A stretch of DNA of 64,000 nucleotides, from assembly GCF_910592395.1 (NCBI RefSeq), contig NC_088326.1:8251001-8315000 (forward strand). The letters are read 5' to 3'. The stretch comes from Lineus longissimus (lineage: Eukaryota; Nemertea; Pilidiophora; Heteronemertea; Lineidae). Shown in pieces: positions 11,501-21,505 of this stretch; position 1 is the first letter of the stretch; each line of letters opens with the position of its first letter. A program made the translations under genes and the position numbers. The notes below the pieces were generated by a model. It saw only the letters and a list, made by a program, of their open reading frames with translations. It was not told the origin of the DNA and did no database searches.

Positions 11501-13837
11501 CGCCATCATACGGTTGTCCGGCAGCTCGGGAGGCGTCTTCTTGAACGGGATGTTGAGCTGGTAATGGCCGTCCACCAAGCTGACTGACTTGTCCCACACG
11601 CCAACTACCTTCTTGTCATTTTGTGACATCTGGGGCTGGCCACTTGCAAGAGACTGGCAGGCGTCAAGTCTCCAAAACTGCTCAACTTGGACTTCCAAGA
11701 CACGTTCATGGTTCATCTTCTCGGGAAGGCCAGCTTGAAAAAAGGAGCAGACAGCCGTACTGTCTGCTGGTTGGCCACCAATTGGACCGTTCAGAGTCCA
11801 CCCTAGGCTGGTTCTGATCGCATACGGCTCATCATCTCGACCCCGGCGGACTTCAAGCGGAAGAATGGCTTGTGGGACATCTTGGCCAATAAGCAGCGAA
11901 ACCCCCTTGTCGTCGACAGAGTTGTCGCATACTCCCGTAAGATGACGCCATCTGCCGATATCCAACTGACTCGGTCCTGTGATGCTGTTTGGAAAGCTGT
12001 CGATGGCATACACCCTGGGCAAGTCCAGCACACTTCTCTTCTTGGCCTTTCTGGATGTCGGCGTAACTTGAAGACACACTTCGATGGCATCTGTGGCTGC
12101 ACTTTGACCGAGGGTCTCCAAAGACAGAGCTGTTCTTGATCCCTCCAACTTGAGCTGGGACAACAAGGACTCAGAGCAGAACGTTCTGTTGCTGCCGGAG
12201 TCTAGCAGCGCGTCTGTCTTGATGAACTCGTGCTGCCCTTTCCCCCTGACGTAGACTGAGACAATCGGCAAAGCAATGCGTGTTGAATCTTTGTTCAGTG
12301 AGTCACAGGCGAAATTCTCTGCACCATCAGTCTTGACTTGGCTGGGAGGAGTAGCAGGCTTCGCGACAGCGGCATGTTCCTTCTTTACCATGGCAGCATG
12401 CAGGAGTTGAGAGTGCGTGAGCTTGCAATCTTTCTCATGGCAGTCACTGGACCTGTGGCATTGACGGTAGCTATGGTTGCTGAAGTCAAGGCAGTTGAAG
12501 CACAACCGCTTCTCCTTCACAACCTCCAGACGTCTTGTGGGTTCCATGGCCTTGAACTTAGGGCAGGCTGCAACTTTATGACTCTGGCTGCATATATGAC
12601 AATTCATCTTCTTGGTCTCGGGCTTAGCATCGCTGGTGACGGACTTGATTTTAGCTGGACTGTTTCTGGCTGCTTTGGTCGCCTGATTATCTTTGCCGGT
12701 CGCTTGCACTGTTAAACTGACGCCTGTTTTCTTCTGTGGGAAGGTTCGCTTCTTCTCAACTCTATCCTTGGCCTGTATCTTGCCAAAGACTGGATCATTT
12801 TCTTCGCCAGACACCATTTCGAGAAAGGTGACAAAGGCTTTGAAATCTGGATATGACTTTGTCCGTAGCTTCGACCGATGCGCTTCCTTTCTCCACCTCG
12901 ACTGGATATAAAGGGGAAGTCTAGTTGAGATGTCTGCCATCCGGTCTTGAGAGTTGACCTCTGCCAATTTATTCATGGCCTTTAACGTTTCGTAACATCC
13001 CCGGACATCGTCAGTAAACTCCTGCAGCGCTTCACCAGAGTTGGTCTTTACTGGTGGGCCTTCAACTATCTTCTTCACCCAAGCCTTCGCACTGGTATAT
13101 TCATCACCAAATCGCTCCTTCAGCAGCTCCCTAGCTCTGGCATATCCTGCTGATGGTGACATCAAAGCGCAAGGACGAATTACTCGGGCAGCTTTACCAC
13201 AGCAGTATTCCATCAGGTAGTTGAGCTTGTCTCCATCTGTAACACAGGCTCTGTGCACCAGGCTATCAAAACTATTCATAAACGCCCAATACTGCATCGG
13301 CTCCCCGTCGAACTTCTGAAGACCGGTCTTGGGAAGACGCAAGGCATCGATTAGCTGTCGCTGTATATCGAGAGGAGCTGCTACTGGCACTTGGCTTGAT
13401 GACGTATCAATGGCAGGGATTACATAACTCGGATGTGCTGAGACATTCCCTGAAGTAGTCGTAACATTTTGATGCGTGGCAACTTTAGCTGGCTGTGACA
13501 TCACGACTGACACTGCTGGACGCGGCATGGCGGCTTGAACATCGGCAGGATGTGACATCATATCAGGCATCATCACAGGGCTGGGCTGGTACACCATCTC
13601 GGTCACTTGTTGGGACATTGTGCCTGGCACTGCTTGGCGCGGCATGGCGGCTTGGACATCATCGGTAGGATGTGACATCATCACTGGCATGGGCCGGTAC
13701 ACCATCTCGGCCGGAACTGGTTGTGAGATCGTGCCTGGCACTGCTTGGCGCGGCATGGCGGCTTGGACATCATCGGCAGGATGTGACATCATCACTGGCA
13801 TGGGCCGGTACACCATCTCGGCCACTTGTTGTGACAT
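8505..13837 (-). pseudogene. BEL/Pao pol polyprotein, frameshifted
   Basis: A 1,320-residue open frame (13837-9875) holds, in order: three degenerate repeats of about 37 residues (1-112); a DUF1759-like gag region (about 155-345); Cys-His knuckles (413-470); an aspartic protease with DSGS (546-549); reverse transcriptase (about 810-1010) with YADD at 969-972; and RNase H with Asp1151, Glu1196 and Asp1225. The frame then shifts near 9890 into the RNase H-integrase linker (to 9481). It shifts again near 9485 into the integrase ORF (9491-8646), which has an H-H-C-C zinc site and a D76-D138-E189 triad. The integrase C-terminus is broken: after GKRWRHVQ about 60 codons are missing, and WPLARV continues in another frame to a stop near 8507. 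It is therefore a broken polyprotein with all catalytic motifs still visible. Confidence 0.9.
13501..13837 (-). repeat. In-frame ~111-bp repeats at the start of pol
   Basis: Three tandem units of about 37 codons with the shared core MVYRPMPVMMSHP and DVQAAMPRQAVPGT. Related motifs (MPQPVPADM, VSVVM) occur at the end of the gag frame near 14600-14660, so the array probably once continued across the gag-pol gap. Confidence 0.8.
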
Positions 13838-14572
13838 TGAGGCGGCTGAGCCAGTGCGGTAATGTCATATCTGACAGTTCTTGCGTTCTGGGTCTGGTCT
13901 CTAAAAGATCCACTCTAAACGTTGAATAACTGAATCAAGAAATACAGTTTAAATCTAATCAAAACTTTGTTCACTTTGTACATTAAAACCTACACTGCCT
14001 CGGATGCTTCCTGCACCTACGGCGATCCATTCACCACTCCCGCACAACGTACACGTGCCAATATTTACAAACAGAGAGACGTCACCTGCGCCTCGGCCAA
14101 TCATGACGCGAGGACAACAGATGACATGACGTAACGACAAAAAATGTAAACAGTGATGCGAGACGAAGAAAGGCCGTAGATATGTTTCAGAAAAACGATG
14201 TTTAAACTATAAAGACTGGGAATTATAAAGAAATGAACACACAGGTTTGATTCTACATTGCAAGATGAATCAAACCTGAGGCTACGTTTAGAAATAGAAT
14301 AAGAATGACGGTCGTAATCATCGACGGAAGACGGGGTAAAAAGGCCGAATCTCAGCGAGAATGTACAGTGAAAATATACACGCAAGAAACCGCGCTACAA
14401 TGAAAGCTCTGAATCATAAATACGGCGACAGAAATACATCTACAATATATCAAAACCTAACCAGAGAGTACAAATACATGCCTCCCGCAAGTTTGCATTA
14501 CCGAACTTATCTTAAACTGAAGTTAGAAGAGAAAATAGAAGTGCGTCTGCACTGTTTACTTACATAAATTAG
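13838..14572. other. Gap between gag and pol frames of the BEL/Pao element
   Basis: About 735 bp without coding sequence in either flanking frame. The repeat peptides on both sides suggest gag and pol were once closer, so this may be an insertion. I saw no terminal inverted repeats or clear target duplication. A donor-like GTAAGT (minus strand, near 14564) and an acceptor-like TTGATTCAG (minus, near 13929) would also allow an intron. Confidence 0.4.
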
Positions 14573-15720
14573 TTACCGGAAGAATCCCTTCCAAATATGG
14601 TCACACGTCGTCATGACGACGGAAACAACTGGTTTTCCCCGATCTCTGGCATTACAGTAAGTCATGTCGGCCGGTACTGGCTGTGGCATCCTGGCGACGT
14701 CTGGGGAAGGCTGCGACATCGTGGTTGGAGCGGCAGCTCGAACCAAAGTCGCTGGATCGCATCTCTGGGCGGTAGGCTCAAAGGAAATCAGCCAATCTGG
14801 TTCATATGGAGCAGGTACTGTCTTCACGTCAGGAGCCGTTCGCCTATCTGGAGACGCTCGAGGGCGTTGTGGTTTACTGCTGTACTGTCGTTGATGGAAC
14901 TCCGGAACCAAAGGGTTAAGCATAAATTGTCTCTCAGGAACCCTAACTTGATATTGGATGACAGGCGAAAGGACTGGATCGGGGGCTCTGTCACGGTCCA
15001 GATGCTTGACTAAGGTCTGTTCCTCAGCGTCAGCTGCTCGGAGCTCTTCCTCTAAGGTCATGCGCTCACTTTCAAACTGGAGTTGTCTGGCCTTCTCCTT
15101 CAGCGCCAACTCGGACACCTTAGCTTGTCGCTCAGCTTCCTCGATTTCTTGTTGCAGTTTCATTTTCATTGACTGGTGTTGCTTGAGCAGACGGGATTTC
15201 TCCGTCAGCCCGGCCTTCTTGGCTGAAGTGATCGCTAGGTAACTAGACACCCTGCTTGTCTTTGATGAGCTGCTGCCTTGTTGGGAGACACTATCCGACG
15301 GACTCAGCTTGTCGTTTAGGTCTTCCTGCCTCATCCGTTGATCAAATTTAAAGCGGACGCTTTGGATAAGCCCGAGCATATTCTGGAAATGCTCCCGTCA
15401 TTCAACAGCTCGGGCCGGGTTTACAGCAGCGACCAATCTGACATAGTTGTCATGGATGTCTCTGAACTTTTCAAAGGCGTTTTCGAGATCACTCAGCGGC
15501 TGCTGTAGGAGTGAGGTGTGCAGCCCTTGCTCAAAGGCTTCGTTGAACTGCCTATGCCTCATTGTCACTTGTGCGGCATAACCCCCTCGGCTTCTTGCCA
15601 TTTGCACGAGTTGTTCTGCTGCCAACTCATCGGGATCGAGCATCTTTGAAGCGACGGTGTGCCTCACGAGCCTCCGTAGTCGATCAGCTGTTGACCCAGT
15701 TTCTGCTTCATGTACACTGT
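14573..15720 (-). pseudogene. BEL/Pao gag-like ORF with in-frame stop
   Basis: Two open segments (about 15710-15398 and 15379-14573) lie in the same frame, separated by a single TGA at 15400-15398 and six sense codons. The first segment encodes motifs such as ADRLRRLVRHTV and FEKFRDIHDNYVRL. The second has a long Lys/Glu-rich predicted coiled coil (roughly 90-150 residues in) and a Pro-rich tail ending in repeat peptides like those opening pol. No start codon is in frame before the first segment. A separate short frame starting MEGQYLREIASKEL at about 15805 overlaps its beginning, so another frameshift near 15690 is likely. Expected role: nucleocapsid protein. Confidence 0.7.
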
Positions 15721-15804
15721 GCTCGCTGGTACACTCTTACGAGATTCTGGCCTGGATGGCGGCAGTTCTTTGCTGGCAATTTCTCGCAGATATTGCCCTT
15801 CCAT

Positions 15805-15840
15805 TATGGATTATTCTTGGTGAGGACCAAAGTTAAATCG
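15805..15840 (-). promoter_or_regulatory. Possible primer-binding site region
   Basis: On the coding strand the bases after the 5' LTR read CGATTTAACTTTGGTCCTCA. A TGG about 10 bases inside could pair with the CCA end of a tRNA; I could not assign the tRNA. Confidence 0.35.
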
Positions 15841-16478
15841 TGTTGCGGTGCCAATCTCACAATTGACGCCTGGGTCAGCTCCCCGATGCTGCTACTGAGA
15901 ATAATCTTTGCAAGAAAGTAAGATAACTTTGACGTCTTTAAACTTGTATATTCAAACTGCAAACAGCGCGGACATACACCAATCTTTGTCGGCAGAGGAT
16001 CTATCTCGCCAGAAATCTCCTGAACCAGGGTTTCAATGGGGACAATAGGCTTGAGGACTTGGACTTGGCTTGGTCAGTTGGAATATACTCGGGCTCTGAA
16101 CTTCGGGCAGAAGTTTCACCGGTTACTGTTAGTACGACGCTTGCTAGCGCTAGCTGGCTTGCTATTTAACTTTCTTGCTTCCTTCAGCAATCAGGAAAGC
16201 TCCCTTGGTTGGTTCTGCCAAATGCTGAGAGGACCCACGTTATATACCCCCAGACCAACGCCAAGTATGCATAAACAATAATTGAATTGACGTCATACAA
16301 CATTCCTCGCATACCAAACTCTCGGATGACGTAGGTGATGACCTAGTTGCCGGGGAAAACCCACGCAATATGCTAATTAGGTTGAATTGCTATCGAAACT
16401 GACCAGCGCGGTTACCAACTGGGGTGGTAGCAAACTAAAGTGAATATTTCTTAACTTTGCCACTGATCGGCACCAACA
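15841..16478 (-). repeat. BEL/Pao 5' LTR (right in window)
   Basis: 638 bp, a near-identical copy of 7572-8210. On the coding strand it is the upstream LTR and should hold the promoter. It ends GGCACCAACA and is followed by the AGTAG duplication. Confidence 0.95.
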
Positions 16479-16483
16479 AGTAG

Positions 16484-17561
16484 TTCATATTTGTTCGTTC
16501 CAATCATGGCAAATTGGTTCAATGATGCAGAAAGCTCCAATTCCATGTCATTTACCGCTGGGGAGGGGGGGGGGGGGGGGATAGATGTCATCTGTACTTG
16601 TGATAGTTGTGCAAATAAAGTATTTGAATTTGAATTTGATATTATCCAGTGTAATGGGGGAAGCCCCCAGACGACCCCCCCCCCCCCATTGCCATTGGAC
16701 AGTCAATTAACCCCTCCGTGTACCCACTCACTGGGTGATTTTGAGCCTATATGCCTGCCATTATGACATCAAAATAAATTGGTTTAAATTGTACTAAATA
16801 AAGAAGGCATGAATTAAAAACCCGGCCCGGGAAATAGATGCAACAGCCAGCTTTATGAACATCCTGCTGAACCTCAAAACATGGTGATCAAGATGGAACC
16901 TCATGGCCTATTACTCCCTGGCTTTAAACAGTAAATTTAAAGATGCAGTAAACATATTGTTGGTCAAGATTAAACCGTGCCAGGAAAAATGTGCTATTTT
17001 TGGCATCCATCCAAGAAGTTTTCCTAGAAATTCCTTCATTAATCACGTGACTGGGGTTTAAAAATCTAGGTCGAGGTCAGGTCAGTAAACAACGCGTCAC
17101 CGATGCGCGTGCTACGCCAACGGTCTCTTTGCGCGCAAGCGGCATGAGCCGTTTCGTTTCCCTCAAGTTTTCATAAAACTCGTCCAAAAAATTTATTCTT
17201 TCTCTCAAATGGGTATGTAGAAATGTTCCAAACATTCCTAAATACAGGTTTCGAAGATTGAATGCTGATGTCACGATCTTATAACGACAAAATTCCAGCT
17301 GTAGTGCGAAGTGTGTGTGTTGGTTTTGCAGCACGTGTTTCCGTTTCGCAAGCGAGCATGTGTCATGATGTACGTGGGCATGTACGTAGAATGGTTGTTA
17401 GCATTGCATTTGGTTAGTTGTGAACTGTCAGTCGGTGCGCAATACAGTGCCTCATAGCTCATATTTGGCAATGATATGATACAATTTAGTAATGTAACAT
17501 TAACAGATGGCCTGTAATAGGCTAACCAAACCAAACTGAATAACAAAAAACCCCACTTGGA
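16484..17561. other. Intergenic, no gene seen
   Basis: Holds a poly-G run near 16565-16580 and a C-run near 16676-16687. Short frames here are unsupported, and I see no repeat partner in the window. Confidence 0.5.
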
Positions 17562-17957
17562 ATGGATTATGACTTCTTACCTTGCAGTACTGGCAGTAAT
17601 TCAATTGAATTTCAAGTAAGTGAAGGTGTTTCTTCTATCTATCCTTTTATTTCAAGTAGAACACAGCTCGAACCGTACCAAAAACTCCGTAACAAGAATA
17701 GTACTGTACACAAACATCAACTGAAGAAGAGGTCAACAGATGCGGCCAGTCACCTAGGTCTAGATGAACCTGGAGTGGAAGGAATGGAAGAAAATATGGA
17801 TATTGGGGACATTTTGCATTGGGTGGCCATTGCCATTGATGAAGGTGTCTTATCTAGCGAGCATCCCAAAGTATTTCAGCCCCTGGAGAAAACTATGATG
17901 ATTCTCGCGAAAGCATATTTCAGTCATACAGAGACTGTCAGAGATGACATGGCTTGA
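17562..17957 (+). CDS. Hypothetical protein, 131 aa
   Basis: Not recognised. The frame opens with MDYDFLPCS. It has a basic middle (about 45-65), then an acidic helical stretch with MDIGDILHWVAIAIDEG and ends before TGA at 17955-17957. The composition of the second half looks protein-like rather than random. No signal peptide or membrane span. Its neighbours are transposon remains, so it may be a fragment of an element or an internal exon (pyrimidine-rich sequence precedes it). Confidence 0.35.
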   Translation: MDYDFLPCSTGSNSIEFQVSEGVSSIYPFISSRTQLEPYQKLRNKNSTVHKHQLKKRSTDAASHLGLDEPGVEGMEENMDIGDILHWVAIAIDEGVLSSEHPKVFQPLEKTMMILAKAYFSHTETVRDDMA

Positions 17958-18420
17958 TGACTTTGTCGATCATCGTCACTGCTGATGGATATTGAATAAT
18001 TGACTGAACGGTTAATGCAAATTAAATTTCAAATTAGTGCAAGACTTTGCTTACCTCGATAACAAAGTAAATCGCCGCATTATTATTGGTAGAGATGAGT
18101 TGAAATATTTTGAATTTTAATTAACAGTAATAACCACTACAATATTGTCATGTTGAACCTGAATTGAAAAGAACAGAAAACCAGTGAGTTGTTAGACAGG
18201 TTGACTATACGTATTGTTTCCTTTTTAATTTTTGCATACAAGTTTGGTAATGCAACGGGTACTATTTGAGGAAGTTGTAGTCTACAGTACTAACAAATTC
18301 TTCATAAGATTGTCCTTAGATTAAGATTAGAATATAATTTTGTCAAGTACAATGTATGGAATTGAAATTTGGATAAAGAGTGAATAAAACCTACTAACGT
18401 TGAACCTACTAACTTTGATA
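17958..18420. other. Intergenic, no gene seen
   Basis: AT-rich sequence without a recognisable frame or repeat. A short local duplication of CCTACTAAC lies near 18391-18413. Confidence 0.4.
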
Positions 18421-18426
18421 TACTTA

Positions 18427-19195
18427 GAATCGTCTCTTAAAGTCCCATGATGATGAAGGATGTCTCTTATTAGTTTGATGTTGGGGGTTGGGGGTGTTAA
18501 AATGGAATTCATTACTGATGGATTTGATTAAGTGATCTGCCCATATTTTAGCAAGTTTGTGTGTTGGGTGAACACCATCATAAAAATTGGTATAGCAGAA
18601 TCTGTAGTAAACTCTCTTTTTCTGATTGTATTGTCCTCCTTTTTTGTAGATTTGATTAGCGGTCTGGCGAAGTTGATAGTAGCTCTGGGTTGGTTGAGAG
18701 TTTCGATGGTGGAGTTGATGGCAGTTATATCCTTTCCAGTTGATGTTGTTGAACTTGAATGATTTCTGCTGAAGTTGGCGTTTCTTTCTCTTTTGGATTT
18801 TTGTAGGCATTGTAAATTTTAAGGTTTGCTGGTGGGATGGTGGCGATGATGGATTTGATGTGGTCGTTCTTAAAGGCTGTTTTGATTGATTTTAGCTGGT
18901 TTATTAATGCAGTTGCTTTTGATTCCGAATATGTCGTTTCTGAGATGTCACTGTAGGTTGTCTTCCTCGTTAGGTCACATGTCCCTGCTGCCAGGATAAC
19001 AAAGATAGTGGCTTGGTGGTCCTCTCTTTTGATGTTTTCTATCTGCTTGGTTGCGAGTTGTTGAAGAAGAGTGATTGTAGCTCCACCTCGTATAATAAAA
19101 TGCCCCCTTTAGTGAAGATTTCGTGCCGCCATCCTCAGCTCTGGCTCCATTCTGTACCCCCGTGAGTCCATTAGGAAGATGACATGGTCTGACAT
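18427..19195 (-). pseudogene. SGNH-hydrolase-like domain, decayed
   Basis: Read on the minus strand from ATG at 19195, the sequence gives SDHVIFLMDSRGYRM (block I position), an in-frame TAA near 19113, then IIRGGATITLLQQLA (block II), LAAGTCDLT (block III, GxND-like) and IATIPPANL. After a frame change comes ITAINSTIETLN, and after another FYDGVHPTHKLAKIWADHL (18560-18620), matching the block V D-x-x-H. SGNH/GDSL-type hydrolases cleave esters; similar domains occur in host enzymes and in ORF1 of some CR1-like retrotransposons. The nucleophile block reads MDSRG rather than GDS. One stop and at least two frameshifts mean the copy is dead. It may be a remnant of a mobile element. Confidence 0.6.
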
Positions 19196-19685
19196 TGCTA
19201 AAAGATGTATGTAAGTATTTTTATATATTGTTTTGTAAGATGCATTTGATTGAATTTAATTGGCAAGGTTAGCGGTTATATTACCACACACCACGACCAT
19301 TTAAAAATTACATTGATCAAAATTGATTGCACATACGACACGTTGAAGACGATTTAGCAGGATTGTATAATAATTGATGATTATGATAACAACCCAACTG
19401 AAATGCTTTAGTTTTTGTCAGGGTGGAGGGGTACACCTAAACCCCCATGGTTTTAATTTTCAAAGAATTCAATGTTCATCGATTCAAAGTTCAGGCTGCC
19501 CCATGATTCAGTAATGTAAGTATGGTACATATACTGTATATGGATGTACGTTTGATCAGGATGATCTTGAAAACTGTTGCTGCACTGTAGACACTAGAAT
19601 CCAGTTCACCACCAAATAACTAAAACAGCATCACACTATTAACTAATGACCTGTATAGTATGTCTATTCTTGAGGTTCATGCCCA
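19196..19685. other. Intergenic with 39-bp direct repeat
   Basis: TGGCAAGGTTAGCGGTT at 19261-19299 recurs at 21241-21279 with about four changes, exactly 1,980 bp downstream. No gene seen. Confidence 0.5.
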
Positions 19686-20052
19686 TTTCGCCTTGTCTTT
19701 TTTCGCCTTTTCCCATTTTGCCTTTAAAAAATATACATTTCGCCTTCTCCTATTTCGCCTTTTCCAATTTTGCCTCTTCCCAATCCGCCTTATTCTATCT
19801 CGCCTTTGTCTTTTTTCGCCTTTTCATTTTTCGCCTTATGCTATTTTGCCTCTGTTTTATCTTGCCTTATCACAAGTTGCCTTATCCATTCTTGCCTTCG
19901 TCTCAGTTTGCCATTGTCTTAATCTGCCTTCTCCTATTTCACCTTGTCCTAATTTACCTTTGTCCCAATTCGCCTTCATCCTATCTCGCCTTTACCCGCC
20001 CCGCCTTTGTATTATTTCGCCTTCTTCCCATTTCGCCTTCTTCCTACTTTGC
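19686..20052 (+). repeat. Degenerate minisatellite, TTTCGCCTT family (left arm)
   Basis: More than 20 degenerate units of roughly 14-17 bp with the core TTTCGCCTT plus a C/T-rich tail. The reverse complement of the same unit (AAGGCGAAA) forms another array at 20897-21224. Together they make inverted arms around about 840 bp. Long hydrophobic frames here are produced by the repeat and are not genes. Confidence 0.85.
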
Positions 20053-20896
20053 AACAAACTTGGTGTCTTTACCCATGTTTGTTGAGTCAATCTTTCATAT
20101 GAAAGTGTCTTCAACAGTGTTGAAGGGCTTCTAGGGTCCATTCGGGGGTACCCCCAACCAAAACCTGGTGGACATTGCCAAAATTACAAGTGTAGATAAC
20201 TTCTCAGCCATTATAGTCATATTACATTACATACCATATCACAAAAGACTTTTGTCTCTTTTACCCATGTTTGTGGGGCCAGTCTTTCATATAAGAGTGT
20301 TTCCACGAATTATGTTTTGGTACCCTACCCAAGGCTGCTGCTTAATTACCAATATTTTCAAATCTTCATAACTTCTGAACCATCTACATGTAAGCTTACA
20401 TGTATCTCCAAAACCAACTTAGTATCTTTACCCATGTTTGTCAAATCTTAGAGTTTTCCAAGTCTTTCATGGAAATATTTTGGCATAGTGTTTTGGCATT
20501 CTTTGATGAGTAAGACTTGTGACCTGGTACTATATAGGAGGGATGGGGGTGCTAAGTATTTTATTGATCATTCAAAGTGTGAGTGCTTCTGAAGTTCTTT
20601 ATTATGGACTATGGTCAATAGGCCTACTCAAATCCAGCAATCTGGAAGATGTATTCCTTTGATCATTGGGGAATTATGAGGCCTTCTCACAGAATGAGTT
20701 AGCTCTCAAGAACGTCCCACGCAGTGTTCCCTTTGGATGGTTTTGGTATGTTTGATGTTCTTCATTCTCAGCAATGCTATAACTTAGCATGAGATAATAC
20801 AAGTCCCAAAGTTTTTTTGAACAGAATCATTAAACTACTCAAAACACTGCCCCCCCCCCCCTGCGAATAATAGACCCCTTGCTTAACGAAGGCTGA
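20053..20896. repeat. Spacer of the fold-back, with three diverged ~180-bp units
   Basis: TTTACCCATGTTTGT followed by a CTTTCATAT/CTTTCATGG-type motif occurs near 20068, 20258 and 20425, giving three degenerate units. After about 20600 no further structure is seen apart from a C-run near 20851-20861. Confidence 0.55.
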
Positions 20897-21224
20897 TTGA
20901 TAAAAGGCGAAGTGAGATATGGCGAAACGGGAGAAGGCAAAATGGGAAGAAGGCGAATTGACACAAAGGTCAATCAAGAAAAGGCAAGATGAGATAAGGC
21001 AGGATGGAACCAAGGCAGAATAGGACAAAGGCGAAATAAGAAAAGGTAAACTAGTATAAGGCAAGATGAGAGGAAGGCGAGTTAGGAAGAAGGCCAATTG
21101 GAACAAAGGCGAGATAAGACGATGGCGAAATCGTAGAAGGCGAATTGAGAAAAGGCAAGTTAGGAGAAGGCTAAATGGGAGAAGGCAAAATTGGATAAGG
21201 CGAATAAGGTTAAGGCGAAATGGG
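20897..21224 (-). repeat. Degenerate minisatellite, AAGGCGAAA family (right arm)
   Basis: Reverse-complement partner of 19686-20052: about 20 units of 14-17 bp with core AAGGCGAAA and a purine-rich tail. It is followed within 20 bp by the second copy of the 39-bp direct repeat (21241-21279). Confidence 0.85.
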
Positions 21225-21505
21225 CAGATACCATTCTTGATGGCAAGGTTAGCGGTTGTATTACCACACACCTCGACCAAAGAATAGTGCATACTACGTG
21301 TATATCCTTCATTCATGGTCATTATGATAGGCCTCATTGATAATGATGATGATGGGTAGGTTTGCCGAGTTCAAATTGCTCAATACTCGAAGACATGAAG
21401 AATACGTTCTATGCTAATCACTCTTCCATCAGTTGTGACAGAATCTCAAGATACTGGTGATTGATCTCGTCATTTGCCAAGAAATGGTAGTCTTTTTGAG
21501 TTTTA

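Larger units (their letters stand above)
7572..16478 (-). mobile_element. BEL/Pao LTR retrotransposon, full length, mutated
   Basis: An 8,907-bp element on the minus strand. It is bounded by two direct LTRs and a perfect 5-bp target duplication AGTAG (7567-7571 and 16479-16483). Order on the coding strand: LTR (16478-15841), gag, a long gag-pol ORF with DUF1759-like region, zinc knuckle, DUF1758-like aspartic protease, reverse transcriptase, RNase H, then integrase, polypurine tract, LTR (8210-7572). This domain order, with RNase H before integrase, and the YADD motif are typical of BEL/Pao. The LTRs differ at only about a dozen positions by eye, so insertion is fairly recent. Yet gag and pol carry several frame breaks, so this copy is unlikely to be autonomous. 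Confidence 0.95.

Noticed and set aside
10082-12911. Several plus-strand frames of 70-145 codons across the BEL/Pao element
   Set aside because: Shadows of the pol frame on the opposite strand.
19646-20134. Overlapping 140-160-codon hydrophobic frames (also 20777-21337 on the minus strand)
   Set aside because: Generated by the C/T-rich TTTCGCCTT minisatellite in several frames at once; not evidence of a membrane protein.
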